Shown here: piece by piece, positions 1 to 9,684 of the stretch
Numbering within the stretch: the stretch's first letter is position 1
Layout of the letters: the number at the start of each line of letters is the position of its first letter
Origin: Chara braunii
Lineage: Eukaryota > Streptophyta > Charophyceae > Charales > Characeae
Direction of reading: 5' to 3'
DNA: 24,474 bases
Assembly: GCA_003427395.1 (NCBI GenBank)
Contig: BFEA01000187.1
Coordinates: 627,871 to 652,344, forward strand
Position numbers and translations under genes: made by a program
Notes under the pieces: generated by a model
What the model was told of the DNA's origin: nothing
Seen by the model: only the letters and a program-made list of their open reading frames with translations
Database searches by the model: none

Positions 1-69
1 AGAGGCCGAGAAAACCTCAACATGACAACCCGGAGGAAAAACTGGGGCCAATACCCAGCTTAGGCTTGT

Positions 70-88
70 GCTGGAAACCAGGTTCAGC
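70..88 (-). other. LINE-A 3' UTR hairpin
   Basis: Read on the minus strand this is GCTGAACCTGGTTTCCAGC, preceded by GGGAC. The ends pair (GCTG with CAGC), followed by A-T pairs after one mismatch. The same GGGACGCTG...CAG element occurs at 10394-10371 (minus) and 24424-24447 (plus). LINE reverse transcriptases often recognise a 3' stem-loop of their own RNA; that role is inferred here. Confidence 0.6.
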
Positions 89-226
89 GTCCCATAAAGC
101 AACTGCTTTAGAATAATAAAATATCAACTGGACTAACAAATGAGCAAACAACAATAAAGGATTAAACCTAATTCATCAATTTGAATCAACGATGCTATGC
201 TATCCCATCTTAGGGCGAATGATCCT

Positions 227-3200
227 TCATAAGCCAATCTGCCAGGTAAGTCGGTTTCCGTCTGAAACTGGGGCACAGACCTTCTTGAAAGTCCAGGTTT
301 TCATAAACCACGAATGGCCTTTGGAGCGCCAATCAGCCTGAACTGTAATCCTGATCTCAACCTGAATCCTATTGAGCACATGAAGAATGTTTTTTGTCTC
401 ATTTCTGAAAAGGAGTTGGTTCCTTCTCCACCAGATGGCTTCCAGGATAATCCCTTTGAAGATATTAGCCATGTAATTCTCGCCCATAGCTATTGGGCCC
501 GACCCTTCCTGAACTCCTTGAAGGATGAATAAGTTTGTCCACACTTTGTCTGAGAGACCCACTAGTCTCCATCTTTCTTTCCACCATTCCCATACACTCC
601 GCCATTGGGGGCAATGGAGCCAAAGGTGTGGGGCTGTTTCCCAGGCCCAGTTGCATCCTGCACATGTATCTGGTACTTTCATACCCTTGGAATTGAGCCA
701 TACCTCTGTGGCGGTCACCTGCAGAGACTGTAGCCATAGGATTGCTGCATTTTTTTTTGAGGGCATCTTTTTAAGGGCCTTCCAAAGATTAAATAAGTCA
801 ATGTCCCTGATTTGAGTCATTCGTTGTTGCGCTAGTCTTCTCTTGACTGTCGTGAGGGGACTCTTTTTTAACTTGCTTCTCAGAGCCCGAACCCCGTTTT
901 TTGGTTTATAGTAAATCAGTGGGGTAGGCTCCATGAGTTGGGAGCTGCCAGAGTGAGGGTTGGAGTTGTTCCACCCGAATTGTAATGGTTCAATGCTTAT
1001 TGAGTTTACCTGCAGAGAAGGATCCTGCAGGTAGATTTCCTGTTGCCCGAGGTTTCCAGTACTCAGGCCTCTTCCCATTCCCCCATCTGACTGATTAGGG
1101 ATTCTTCACAGTACTTGAGCAGGCCATCTGACTTAGTGTGTCTGGCTAACCTCCACTTTTGGGCTCTGATCTCGGACCCTGGTCCTGGACCCAGTATTTT
1201 CCATATTATGTCTTATTCCCCTGGATCTAGAAGCCAAGTGCCTGGGGCCCACTCCGAGGCGGGTTGCAGTGCAGCAGTCCAGTGTGCAGGCACCGCAGCC
1301 TGTACTTTTGCGAAGTTCTGTGCCAAATTGTGAACTCTGGGGAGTCTTGCTCTCAACTCCTCTAAGGAGATCCAGTCGTTGGACTGCATATCCCATATAT
1401 TCTTCAGTTGAATAATGCCTCTTTCGCTCCATGCTTTACCGAATGAACCCGGGCTCGTATGCACTTTAAGTTGTGAGGTGTCCGGGAGCCTAATCAGGTC
1501 GTTTTCGAATAGAATCTGGTTCAAGATCTGCGTTTTGGTACTCGGTTCAGTTAGCCTAGTGGGTTGTACTTTGTTTCATGCTGTTAAAATATTCCCCCAC
1601 GTGGGGGACTTAATTCGTCTGTTACAAAAGGACTGGATAAAAAAACATAGCCATACGTGTGACGGGTGGGACAGGTTCCACTCCCTCATTAAGATGAATT
1701 CCGCAAATGCTTTCCAATATTTTAGCTTGGAGTCTTGCATCGCTAGTACTGGCTTTTTGGCCAGCAGGGCCAGGTTTTGATGTTTCAGATCTAGTATGCC
1801 TAGCCCACCCTGTTCTCTTGGGAGACAGATTGAGTCCCATACTACCTTGCTCAAGTAGCCTTGTATGTCTGTTGCAACGGGTTTCCAGATATATCTTGCC
1901 GCCACATATTTGATCCTGCGGTACGCTTCCTCGCCTAGTAGGTGGACCGTCAGTGGGAACTACAGTATGGAAAGCGCCGCTGTCGATATCACTAAGGCCC
2001 TATCGAACAGGGATAATATGAAATTCCTAACCCACCCCATGATCCGCGCTGTAACTTTTTCCACCAATATGGTGTCTTGCGTGGCCGAACAGTTGGAAAG
2101 GGAGATCTGGACTCCAAGGAATCTGTCTGAGCTATTCGATGAGACTTTTTTGAGGCCCCAATCCACACATAACTCAAAGGGGTCTGGGAGTAGGAAGGCG
2201 GACTTCTCCCAATTGATGGAGGCTTCCGACAAGTGACAGTACTCGTTAAGGACGTTCCTCAGGGCGTGGAAGGAAGAAGGCTTGTTGGCGCAGGCGATGG
2301 TGAGGTCGTCTGCTAGTGCGCCCCCTTTCCATTGTATGGAATGAGGGATGTTGAGTCCTGCTATGGCGTCATTGTTGCGGATGTTGTGCATCAGGACCTC
2401 TAGTTGTAGTACGAATAATAGGGGGGCTAGAGGGCACCCTTGTCTGAGGGAACGCGACAGTGGGAAGCTAGGGGAGAGGCGTCCATTTACTATTACCACT
2501 GATGTGGCCTCTGTGTACATGGCCTTTACCCAAGTGAAGAAGTTTTTCCCAAAGCCCATTTTAGTCAAGGAGGTGAAAACAAAGGCCCACCCCACTTTGT
2601 CGTAGGCCTTTTCCATATCTAAGAGGAGTACCGCCACGTTTAGCTGTTCTTCGGCCAACACCTCTAATGCTTGGATGGTTGATAGAATATTGTCAAATAT
2701 GGATCTGCCCTTGACGAATGCCCCTTGTTCTATGCCTATCAGGTCCAGTAGGGCATCTGCTAACCTCATTGCTAGGGCCTTGGCCATAATTTTATACGCA
2801 ACATTGAGTACCGAGATAGGCCGAAAGTTTCTCACTTCCCTCTTATCCCCTTTTTTGTAGAGGAGAGATATCACTCCTACTAGCCAACCCTTAGGTAGCT
2901 CTCCAGAGGTGAGTGTGCCATTGAAAATTTGGCACAGAACAGGGGCGAAGGCTTCCCAGACACTAAGGTACAGCTCAATGGGCAGACCGTCAATGCCTGG
3001 ACATTTTCCTGTTGCCATTTTCTTAGCTGCCTGCAGGAGTTTCTGTGAGGTGAAAGGTTGCTCTAGTGAGTCTCTGGAGCAAGGGGGGACTGATGTCTGG
3101 ATACCACTCCAAAATTCCGATATTGTCGAGAGATCTTTGTCATACCCATCTTGCGGTCTCCTAGTGGAGACAATGTCCATAAAGTAAACCTTGACATATT

Positions 3201-4500
3201 TACACATCTCCTCAATGCTGGATGCCAAGGGTTCTTGATGATTGAAGGGATGGCATAATTCTCTCAGGGGTGGCTTGGCTTGTTTAAGGATGAGGGATCT
3301 AGAAGTCTCCTTGGTCATCCTGTCAAAGCCTACCAGTCCTCTGATCTTTAGCCAGTTGAGCCAGTCCTTTTGTTTTTTAAGTTCTAGTGCTTCTAGGGCC
3401 ACTATACTTTCTAGACGTTTCTTGGACCAGTAGTGGTCTGAGAAGGGGTCCTTTCCCATGTTGTTTTTAGCTTCAATTATTGCTTTCTTGGTGCAATTTT
3501 CAATCCAGTTTCTATTCACAGCCTTCCTTCTTGAAAACGTCTTGAGGGCAGCCGTGAGAATGCCTATGCCTGTTTCTGTCCAGGCTTGTTCATTATTGAA
3601 TAGGTCCTTAGCATCCATCCATTTCTTCATTTGGTCCTTGACCCAGTTCGGAATTCCTGGATCCTTGAGGATGGATGTGTTGAGTTGGAAAGGGGGTCTG
3701 ACCCTTTCGAACTGTTCTTTGGCTAACACTTCCATAGCCACGGGGTAGTGGCCTGACAAGTGTTCGTTCAGAATATCGCACCAGGAGCAGCGGTCCCACA
3801 ACACCCCTATTGCCAAAATCAGATCCAATCTCTTGCTGGGAGGGGAGATTGGGGGGGTTGGCTTGGGTCCATACCACGTATGACCCGGAGAATCGGGGTT
3901 AAGTATTCGGTAGACGTCTGTCATGCATTGTGCTTCCATAAGTGAGGATAGCATTGTGGCGTCAGCGCGGATGGGGGTTGGATGAGGGGAGTCTAGGCCC
4001 GGGTTGAGGTTGGCATTCCAATCACCTGCTATGATTAAATTTTCCACGCCTGGGATGAAAGCTGACAGTGTGGCAAAAAAAATAATTCTTTCAGCGTATT
4101 CCACCGGGGTGTATATACTCATGATGGCGCAATCCTCGTCACCCACTGCTAGCTTTACCCAGATCCATCTACCCCCAGGGTCATGATAGGAGTCAAGAAC
4201 CTCAACCTCTAGGTCCTTATGGATTAGGATAGCCACCCCTCCCTTTGTTTTGTCCGCTGGTGCTCAGAATTCGGGGCCAGACCACCATCTGTTGTTGTTC
4301 GTTATTTTTTCTGAGTTCAGCTTCGTTTCTTGCAGGCATATGATGTGTGGGTTGTCATTGTGTGCCCAGGTTCTAAATCTTGTTTTTTTTTCCCTGTTGG
4401 AGGTTTCTCCCAACCCTCTGATATTCCAGCTAACCACTTTAATCCTGTTTGGCAGGACCATCACTGAGGTCACTGCCGCTATTAAGTTGGATGCGGTCAA
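227..4500 (-). pseudogene. LINE-A ORF2: endonuclease / reverse transcriptase / zinc motif, inactivated
   Basis: The ORF starts at the ATG at 4500. The N-terminal domain is an exonuclease-endonuclease-phosphatase fold, with SWNIRGLG, CLQETKL, IYTPVE, GDWNAN, RLDLIL and SGHYPV in order. The RT follows, with PGIDGLP, LLYKKGD, FRPISVLNV, GAFVKGRSIFDNI, motif A LLLDMEKAYDKV, RQGCPL, the catalytic ADD (within ALADDLTIA) and FLGVQ. The C-terminus holds a CX2CX8HX4C zinc motif near 640 (CAGC...HLWLHC). The frame is interrupted at 4264 (TGA, likely from Trp), 1960 (TAG), 1576 (TGA) and 1213 (TAA), and then shifts frame between about 1110 and 1078. All catalytic motifs survive, so the copy is fairly young but cannot make a full protein. 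Its start overlaps the end of the upstream open region by about 60 bases. Confidence 0.9.
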
Positions 4501-5068
4501 GGGCTGTCAGGGAGGCACAGCATGGAATGTCAAAAGGGTGAAGTTTGTTCTGAATTTCCTCACTGACCAGGGAATCTTGAAGCCCAGATCCCGTAAGCCA
4601 GTCTGCAATGTGGCTGGCAGAGAGGCCAGGTGTTATTGATAACTTCGCGAATTCGGTTGCAGGCGCTGCCAGCAGTGGGGAAAGGCCCAACCAGCATAGA
4701 GGTTGTACATCTGGATTGTCTGTGCCAGGGGACCACAAGTTTAGTCTCAATACTGCAATATGTAACAGGGTTACTTCCTTCGTGCTTGCTGAGATCGCAT
4801 GGCTTCTCCCGCTGAATAGCAGGGGGGCTTTCACCTCCCCTAACCCCTTTAGGACCTCTGAGTTAACTGTACTGATTATTTCATTGTCCTCGGGTTGGGA
4901 CTGGATCAGGATGGACAGGAGGCTGTTGTTTCCGCTTTGATTTTTCTGAACCAGGATCCCAGCCTCCGAGTCCATTTTGGAACAGATAAGTGGTATCAGA
5001 AGTTGTGATATTTTTCTGGCATTCTTTTCCTTTCTAGATACTGTCTTCATAGGCACAGCAAAGCTCAA
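4439..5068 (-). pseudogene. Open region between LINE-A ORF1 and ORF2, function unknown
   Basis: A 209-codon minus-strand reading frame lies directly upstream of ORF2 and overlaps its start. I recognise no domain. It is Ser/Leu-rich and has no zinc knuckle. It could be the C-terminal part of ORF1 displaced by a frameshift, because the frame that ends at 5065 and this one differ. It could also be a chance open frame in the ORF1-ORF2 junction. Its position within the element supports a retrotransposon origin rather than a host gene. Confidence 0.4.
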
Positions 5069-5382
5069 CGATTTCCTTGTCTATTTGAGGGACTGTAGCC
5101 TTTTCTTACGAGTAGGAGAATGATTTTGGCATTCCCCTTCGTATTCCAGGGAGTTCTGTTGCGGCACTGCCACTGCCTCATTATTCTTGAGCCTCTTGGA
5201 GTGACCGGAACCTGGTTCCGGGACAATGAAGGTAGATTCATGTGGGGATCTGGGATACATCTTGAGCCGCCCTTCTGACCCTTCTTCTTCTTGCACTGCC
5301 CGGCTGGAGGATCAGTGTTAGCCGCACCAAAGGTCGGTAATGTTACAGTAGCAGCGAACCCTGGTTTGTAACTGCCGCCCTT

Positions 5383-6051
5383 GGATGCATGGATCTTACC
5401 CACCCCTGGTTCATCCTTCTCCTCTGGGGGAGGGATGACCGCCGGGGGGGGGGGCAGATTGGGCTGGGGCTCAGTCCCCGTGTGGGAGGCCCGGGGAGGC
5501 GGGGGGGGGGGGGGGGGGGGAGGGACAGGAACCAGGGGGGGGTCAGAGATGAGGTGGGAGGAGGAGGGTATGTCCATATCCTGAGAGCCTAAACTCTTCA
5601 TTCCCGACTGGTCCTGCCCCTCCTCCTTCCCTCCCTGTTCATTTGCTTTGACCCCCTCTTCCTCTCTGGTACCTCCCTTTAGCCCCCCTTCCTCCCATTC
5701 CTTTGTTTTCGTCGAATCTCGTGAGCTGGACGCATGGATCTTACCCACCCCTGGTTCACCTTCTCCTCTGGGGGAGGGATGACCGCGGGGGGGGTGCAGA
5801 ATGGGCTGGGGCTCAGTCCCCAAGTGGGAGGCCGGGGCGGGGGGAGGGGAAGGGGACAGGAACCAAGGGAGCGATGAAGTGGGAGGAAGAGGATATGTCC
5901 ATATCCTGAGAGCCTAAACTCTTCATTTCCGACTGATCCTGCCCCTCTCCTTCCCTCCCTGTTCCTTTGCTTCGACCCCCTCTTCCTCTTGGGTACCTCC
6001 CTTTAGCCCCCCTTCCTCCCATTCCTTTGTTTTCGACGAATCCCTTGAGGA
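5383..6051 (-). repeat. Two-copy imperfect tandem repeat inside LINE-A ORF1 region
   Basis: Copy 1 (5383-5727, about 345 bp) and copy 2 (5728-6051, about 324 bp) share long near-identical blocks, for example GCATGGATCTTACCCACCCC at 5387 and 5732 and the stretch ending in CCTTTGTTTTCG. Much of the length difference comes from the G homopolymer, which is present only in copy 1. Confidence 0.85.
5501..5520. repeat. G20 homopolymer
   Basis: An uninterrupted run of 20 G. On the LINE-A coding strand it reads C20 and encodes polyproline. Its length is unreliable in short-read assemblies and it shifts the reading frame. Confidence 0.9.
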
Positions 6052-6054
6052 CTG

Positions 6055-6099
6055 ACACCTTTCGAAACATAAAAAGTGCGAGTTGGTTCGAAAGGGTGT
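6055..6099. repeat. Fold-back hairpin 1
   Basis: ACACCTTTCGAA (6055-6066) is the inverse complement of TTCGAAAGGGTGT (6087-6099) apart from one extra G, with a loop of about 20 bases. It lies just outside the LINE-A tandem repeat. Confidence 0.7.
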
Positions 6100-6107
6100 G
6101 TGGCGAG

Positions 6108-6181
6108 CCCCTACAACGTATACGGTAACTATAGGTGTTTGGGGTAAAGACAGCTATACCGACCGTACGTTGTATTCGGGG
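6108..6181. repeat. Fold-back hairpin 2
   Basis: The left arm 6108-6134 (CCCC, TACAACGTA, CGGT, TATAG) pairs with the right arm 6154-6181 (CTATACC...TACGTTGTATTCGGGG). There are small bulges and a loop of about 19 bases. It could be a small fold-back element or part of the LINE-A 5' end; I cannot tell which. Confidence 0.65.
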
Positions 6182-6483
6182 GAAGAAGGTGTAGGGGAGA
6201 GCTGGCTTGTGCCCAGAGCAGCTGACGACAGAACACAGAGCGAGATGCACCGGGGGTTCGTCCAGAGGAGAGGGCGGGGGAAGGGAGCAACTCACCGCGG
6301 CTACTGGTAGCTAGAAGACAAAAGGAGTGCTTCTCCGCCGCTCTGACCTTAGGTGAAACTTCCGTGAAAGTAGCACCGGCGTGCGGCCGGTTGAGATCCC
6401 GACTGACCGTCAGACAGACTCGACGCCGAGATTGTGGTCCCCACTTGCCTTCGGATGAGAGAGGCAGGCGGAGGGCAACGGTA

Positions 6484-7863
6484 ATGGCGGCGTCCGCGGG
6501 GACCGCGCTGATGGCCTGGAGGATATCATCGTTGTCCTATTTGCCGGTCTCAGTGCGTGTCGAAGAGACACGTGGCAGCAGCCAGCTGGCCGGGGCCACG
6601 TCAGCGAGACACGAGGCAAGCGCACCTCTCCGGCGTTGTCAGTTGACGTGGCGGCGGAGAAGTGCCGCCGCCGCCACTTCAGGGCGCGCGAAGGACGCTG
6701 TCGTCCTCTCCGACACTCGCGGGAAACCAAACAAGCGGGGGAGATTGGCGCGCAGGAGGCTTGCGGACGAATGGTCGACACATGGCAGTGTTGTGGCGCG
6801 CAAGCCGGGTCCATGTGCCGCAATTCAATGGAAGCTGTGCGGGGGGAACGCGCAGCAGCGGCGCAGGGGGGATGCTGGCGGACGACGGGAATGGCAGTCG
6901 CGATCACGGCGGATCTCTCCACCTGCTCGGACCAGATTCATGAGAAGAAGAAGCAGTTTCATAGATGGAGTAGGAGGGCGGGAATCAGAGAGTTGTGCTC
7001 TTCTTCTTCATCTTCCATTCGTCGATGGCAAGAAAGGAACGAAGGAGAGGAAAGGAGGAGGAGGAGGAGGAGGAGGAGGAGTGTTGGGAGCTAGAATGAG
7101 CATCTTTGACAGGATGGCCAGAGTTATCCGATCTTACACGAATGCTCTGTTGAATGACATGGAAGATCCTGAGAAGGTTCTTGATCAGACCGTGATGGAG
7201 ATGGAGGAAGATCTGTCTAAGATGAAGAAGGGAATCGTGAAAGTTATGGGGTCCTTGAAGCGTCTTGAAGACGTACACACGGGTGCAGAAAGCAGTTCGG
7301 CGCAGTGGCACCGCCGGGCGAAGCTGGCTATGTCGAACGGCGATGAAGCTTTGGCTATGGCGGCATTGAGGAAGAAGAAGGAGATAGACGAAACCGCGTC
7401 GGCCAGGACATCGGACATAGAACGCCAACGAGAGGCAATCAAGAAACTCCGAGAATCAATGGTCACCCTGGAGAAGAGGATCGCGGAGGCGAAATCGAAA
7501 AAAGAGCCGTTGAAAGCGCGCGCGAAGTCGGCAAAGCTTGGGCGGCAAGTCGCCGGGATCTTGGGGGGCAGCGACGTCGGGGTCGGGAGCGCTCTGACAA
7601 TGTTCGAGGAGATGGAGGCGAAGGTGATGGCTATGGAGGCAGAGGCAGAAGCTCTTGGGGAATTGACCGCGGCGGCGGGCGAGGATGACGTGGCCTCACA
7701 ATTTTTGTTGACGGAGGGTAACATCTCAGTCGATGAAGAACTGGAGGCGTTGAAGAAGGAGATGGCGGGGACCACATCGATCAAAGGGCTTTTGCCACCT
7801 GGCAGGACCGGCGACGATGGTGCTGCCGCGTCGTCGCAATCAAGGGACGACAAGAACCGGTGA
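6484..7863 (+). CDS. VIPP1: VIPP1/IM30-like protein (PspA family), probably plastid-targeted
   Basis: From the ATG at 6484 (G at -3 and +4) the frame gives 459 residues. Residues 205-441 are a clear PspA/IM30 domain: the N-terminal amphipathic helix (MSIFDRMARVIRSYTNALL), then EDPEKVLDQTVMEM, a long coiled coil with RRAKLAMSNGDEALA and EAKSKKEPLKARAKSAK, MFEEMEAKVMAMEAEAEAL, and the VIPP1-like KGLLPPGR. In the known family these proteins assemble into rings and rods that remodel and protect thylakoid and inner-envelope membranes. Residues 1-204 are an unusually long Ala/Ser/Arg-rich leader that includes a Gly run from a (GGA)n repeat (7054-7080). The first part resembles a chloroplast transit peptide. 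A second in-frame ATG at 7096 would give the bare domain. No intron is needed. The protein ends 18 residues after PPGR, without the extra C-terminal helix typical of plant VIPP1. Product is confident; the start and the leader are less certain. Confidence 0.88.
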   Translation: MAASAGTALMAWRISSLSYLPVSVRVEETRGSSQLAGATSARHEASAPLRRCQLTWRRRSAAAATSGRAKDAVVLSDTRGKPNKRGRLARRRLADEWSTHGSVVARKPGPCAAIQWKLCGGNAQQRRRGDAGGRREWQSRSRRISPPARTRFMRRRSSFIDGVGGRESESCALLLHLPFVDGKKGTKERKGGGGGGGGGVLGARMSIFDRMARVIRSYTNALLNDMEDPEKVLDQTVMEMEEDLSKMKKGIVKVMGSLKRLEDVHTGAESSSAQWHRRAKLAMSNGDEALAMAALRKKKEIDETASARTSDIERQREAIKKLRESMVTLEKRIAEAKSKKEPLKARAKSAKLGRQVAGILGGSDVGVGSALTMFEEMEAKVMAMEAEAEALGELTAAAGEDDVASQFLLTEGNISVDEELEALKKEMAGTTSIKGLLPPGRTGDDGAAASSQSRDDKNR

Positions 7864-7898
7864 TATAATTGCTGCTTTTCGCACGCTAAGAAGCCATT

Positions 7899-8132
7899 TG
7901 CCACGTGGCAGGACTCTGAAGCCGAAGCTTGGCCATTTTACCACGTGGCAGGACCCTGAAGCGGAAGATCGGCAATTTGCCACGTGGCAGGAGCGGGAGA
8001 TCGGTCATTCGCCACGTGGTAAATTGCTGATCTTTGCCACGTGCAACACCATTGGCCATTCGCCACGTGGCAGAAGCCAAAGATCGGCACTTTGCCACGT
8101 GGCAGGAGCTGAAGATCGGCCATTCGCCACGA
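7899..8132. promoter_or_regulatory. Tandem array of G-boxes downstream of VIPP1
   Basis: CCACGTGG occurs at 7901, 7941, 7980, 8012, 8063 and 8095. A variant CCACGTGC is at 8037 and a decayed CCACGATG at 8127. Spacing is 25-40 bp. Three copies are perfect 12-bp palindromes (TGCCACGTGGCA). The spacer is also repeated, roughly GAAGATCGGCCATTTG before the box and GCAGGA after it. In plants CACGTG is the core site for bZIP and bHLH factors, including light-signalling ones. The array starts 36 bases after the VIPP1 stop, so it may lie in the 3' UTR, act as an enhancer, or simply be a minisatellite. Confidence 0.8.
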
Positions 8133-8228
8133 TGTACGACCGAAGCCGAAGATCAGACCAATGGTTTCGATGACGGATCGAGGACGAACATGTCCAAATT
8201 CAACGTACCGACGATCGTACTGTAAATG

Positions 8229-8416
8229 CTCTCTCTCTCTCTCTCTCTCTCGCTCTCTCGCTCTCTCTCTCGCTCGCTCGCTCGCTCGCGCGCGCGCGCG
8301 CACACGCGCGTGCCCTCCCTTCCTCCCTCCCTCCCTCCTTCCCTCCCTCTCTCGCTCTGTCTCGCTCGCTCGTTCGTTCGCTCGCTTGCGCGCGGACGCT
8401 CGTGCTCGCTCGGTAC
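8229..8416. repeat. Pyrimidine-rich microsatellite (CT/CTCG/CGCG/CTCC)
   Basis: Long runs of CT, CTCG, CG and CCT units with interruptions. Apparent open frames across it on both strands encode only Ser/Leu/Arg repeats and are not genes. Confidence 0.9.
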
Positions 8417-8806
8417 TCCCTGTCCTTTCTATGTCGATGGCAGGGGCAGCAGATGCAGACACGTGGCCTGCCTCTTAGCCCTGATCGACGTGAGTGGCGA
8501 TCGCTTTCGATGGGATGGCTTGGCCTAAGCAAGGACGCTATTTCCAAAACTTCGAGAAAGCCCTTAGTCCAGACAGACAAACAGAAAAGATGAGTATGGC
8601 TATGGCTATGTCTGTGTCTGTAAATACGGTATGTCTTCTTGATCGGTTGATTTGTGGAGTAGGTAACAGTTTATCTGTCCATTTCGTAGATCTGAAATTC
8701 GGCGATTGTAAAGGAGATGTGCGATTGTTGTGTTTGTACCGATAACGAGTTGGCCAATAGCTCGCGGCTGAGAACATGCTTCTGCCGTTCCGAGCACAAA
8801 TAGATT

Positions 8807-8869
8807 CTTTGTGTTTGTGTTTGTGTTTGTCTTTGTCTTTGTGTTTGTGTTTGTCTTTGTCTTTGTGTT
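8807..8869. repeat. TTTGTG/TTTGTC hexamer satellite
   Basis: About ten tandem hexamers alternating between TTTGTG and TTTGTC. Confidence 0.9.
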
Positions 8870-8910
8870 CCGTGTGTGTCTCTTCTCTTTTCTTATTCCA
8901 TTTGTGCGAA

Positions 8911-8912
<2 letters not shown>

Positions 8913-8987
<75 letters not shown>
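8913..8987. repeat. Compound microsatellite (GT)15(GA)n
   Basis: (GT)15 at 8913-8942 passes directly into a GA run of about 22 units. The rest of 7864-9177 shows no gene-like frame. Confidence 0.95.
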
Positions 8988-8989
<2 letters not shown>

Positions 8990-9177
8990 TGGAGAGATGA
9001 GGGGCAGTAGGGGCGCCGTTATGTCTTGAAATAGACAATTGAATTCGAATCGAGATGGAACTGGATGAATGAAATCACATAATTCTGAATTACCTGGGGC
9101 CTGTCTATTCGACAATTATATCCTCCTTTTTCCTTTTTTTTTCCTCTTCAGAAAATGATATCGCAAAGCCGTTGCCG

Positions 9178-9684
9178 TTATCCGGAGGCCTAGCTCAGTT
9201 GGTAAGGCACGCAAGTGGCATTCAGGAGGAGGTCTTGGGTTCAATCCCCATTGGCGTCATGTACCTTCCTGGGCAAGCTTGGCGCCCGCCAACTAGAGAT
9301 AGACCGTTGGTTCCCCCAATTGGCATTAAAAAGAAGTCTCTGCTGATGTTCACATGGGGAGGGAGGGGTAATCACGGAGGGAGGCACAGCGACTGGACAT
9401 TCAGATGATGATTGGTCCCTCTTCTACCGGCTGTTCCCTGTCCAGTGTCCCCCATTGGGGCTTCCCTGAAGGCAATAAGGCCATCCTGGGCTGAAAAGGC
9501 ACCCCGTGTCAGATTAGACACAAGATTGTGTCAGATTAGACACAAGATTGAAGGCAATAAGGCCATCCTGGGCTGAAAATGCACCCCGTGTCAGATTAGA
9601 CACAAGATTGACAGCCCGGTGTCCCCCAGTGGGGGTTCCCTGAAGGCAGTAAGGCCACCCGATGTCAGATTAGACAGAAGATTG
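9178..9684 (+). mobile_element. tRNA-derived SINE
   Basis: The head looks like a tRNA with an RNA polymerase III internal promoter: box A TAGCTCAGTTGG at 9191-9202 and box B GGTTCAATCCC at 9238-9248, 35 bases apart. A body of about 200 bp without coding capacity follows (9250-9468), then a repeated tail (9469-9684). The acceptor stem does not close properly, so this is not a functional tRNA gene. The left target-site duplication was not identified with confidence. The right end was hit by the insertion at 9684-10199. Confidence 0.75.
9469..9684 (+). repeat. Tandemly repeated SINE tail
   Basis: A 60-bp unit (AAGGCAATAAGGCC ... CACAAGATTG) occurs at 9469-9528 and 9551-9610, differing at one base. 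Between them lies one extra 22-bp unit (9529-9550, TGTCAGATTAGACACAAGATTG split as TGTCAGATTAG + ACACAAGATTG). A third, diverged segment runs 9611-9684. GTCAGATTAGACA[CG]AAGATTG therefore appears four times, ending at 9528, 9550, 9610 and 9684. Confidence 0.9.

Larger units (their letters stand above)
1..6051 (-). mobile_element. LINE-A, non-LTR retrotransposon, degenerate, 3' end beyond the window
   Basis: On the minus strand this block reads, in element order, an ORF1-like low-complexity region (about 6051-4439), ORF2 with endonuclease, reverse transcriptase and zinc motif (4500-227), and a 3' UTR (226-1). The order is that of plant L1-type LINEs. The 3' UTR contains a hairpin at 88-70 that recurs in two other LINE ends in the window. 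No poly(A) tail or target-site duplication is visible, because the 3' end lies before base 1 and the 5' end is not sharply defined. The copy is inactive, since ORF2 carries several in-frame stops and a frameshift. The 5' limit given is the end of the internal tandem repeat and is an estimate. Confidence 0.85.
5081..6051 (-). pseudogene. LINE-A ORF1-like region, proline/glycine-rich, frameshifted
   Basis: Several minus-strand frames in this stretch encode Pro-, Gly-, Glu- and Lys-rich sequence. One ends at 5081 with a basic tail (SPTRKKRLQSLK), as is common at the C-terminus of plant LINE ORF1 proteins. No single frame spans the region. A proline run encoded by a 20-base homopolymer (5501-5520) and an internal duplication break the frame. 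No RRM or CCHC motif was seen, so assignment to ORF1 rests on position and composition only. Confidence 0.4.

Noticed and set aside
6364-6483. N-terminal extension of VIPP1 from a GTG codon at 6364
   Set aside because: GTG is not an expected start in a nuclear gene, and the ATG at 6484 has a good context.
7899-8132. CRISPR-like appearance of the repeated units
   Set aside because: Spacing is irregular, spacers are similar to each other, and the conserved core is a palindromic G-box in a eukaryotic context.
8161-9115. Overlapping open frames across the microsatellites
   Set aside because: They encode only simple repeats such as Ser-Leu, Arg-Glu, His-Thr and Cys-Val.
9181-9255. A functional tRNA gene
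   Set aside because: Box A and box B are present, but a proper cloverleaf with matching acceptor stem is not, and the sequence runs on into a SINE body.
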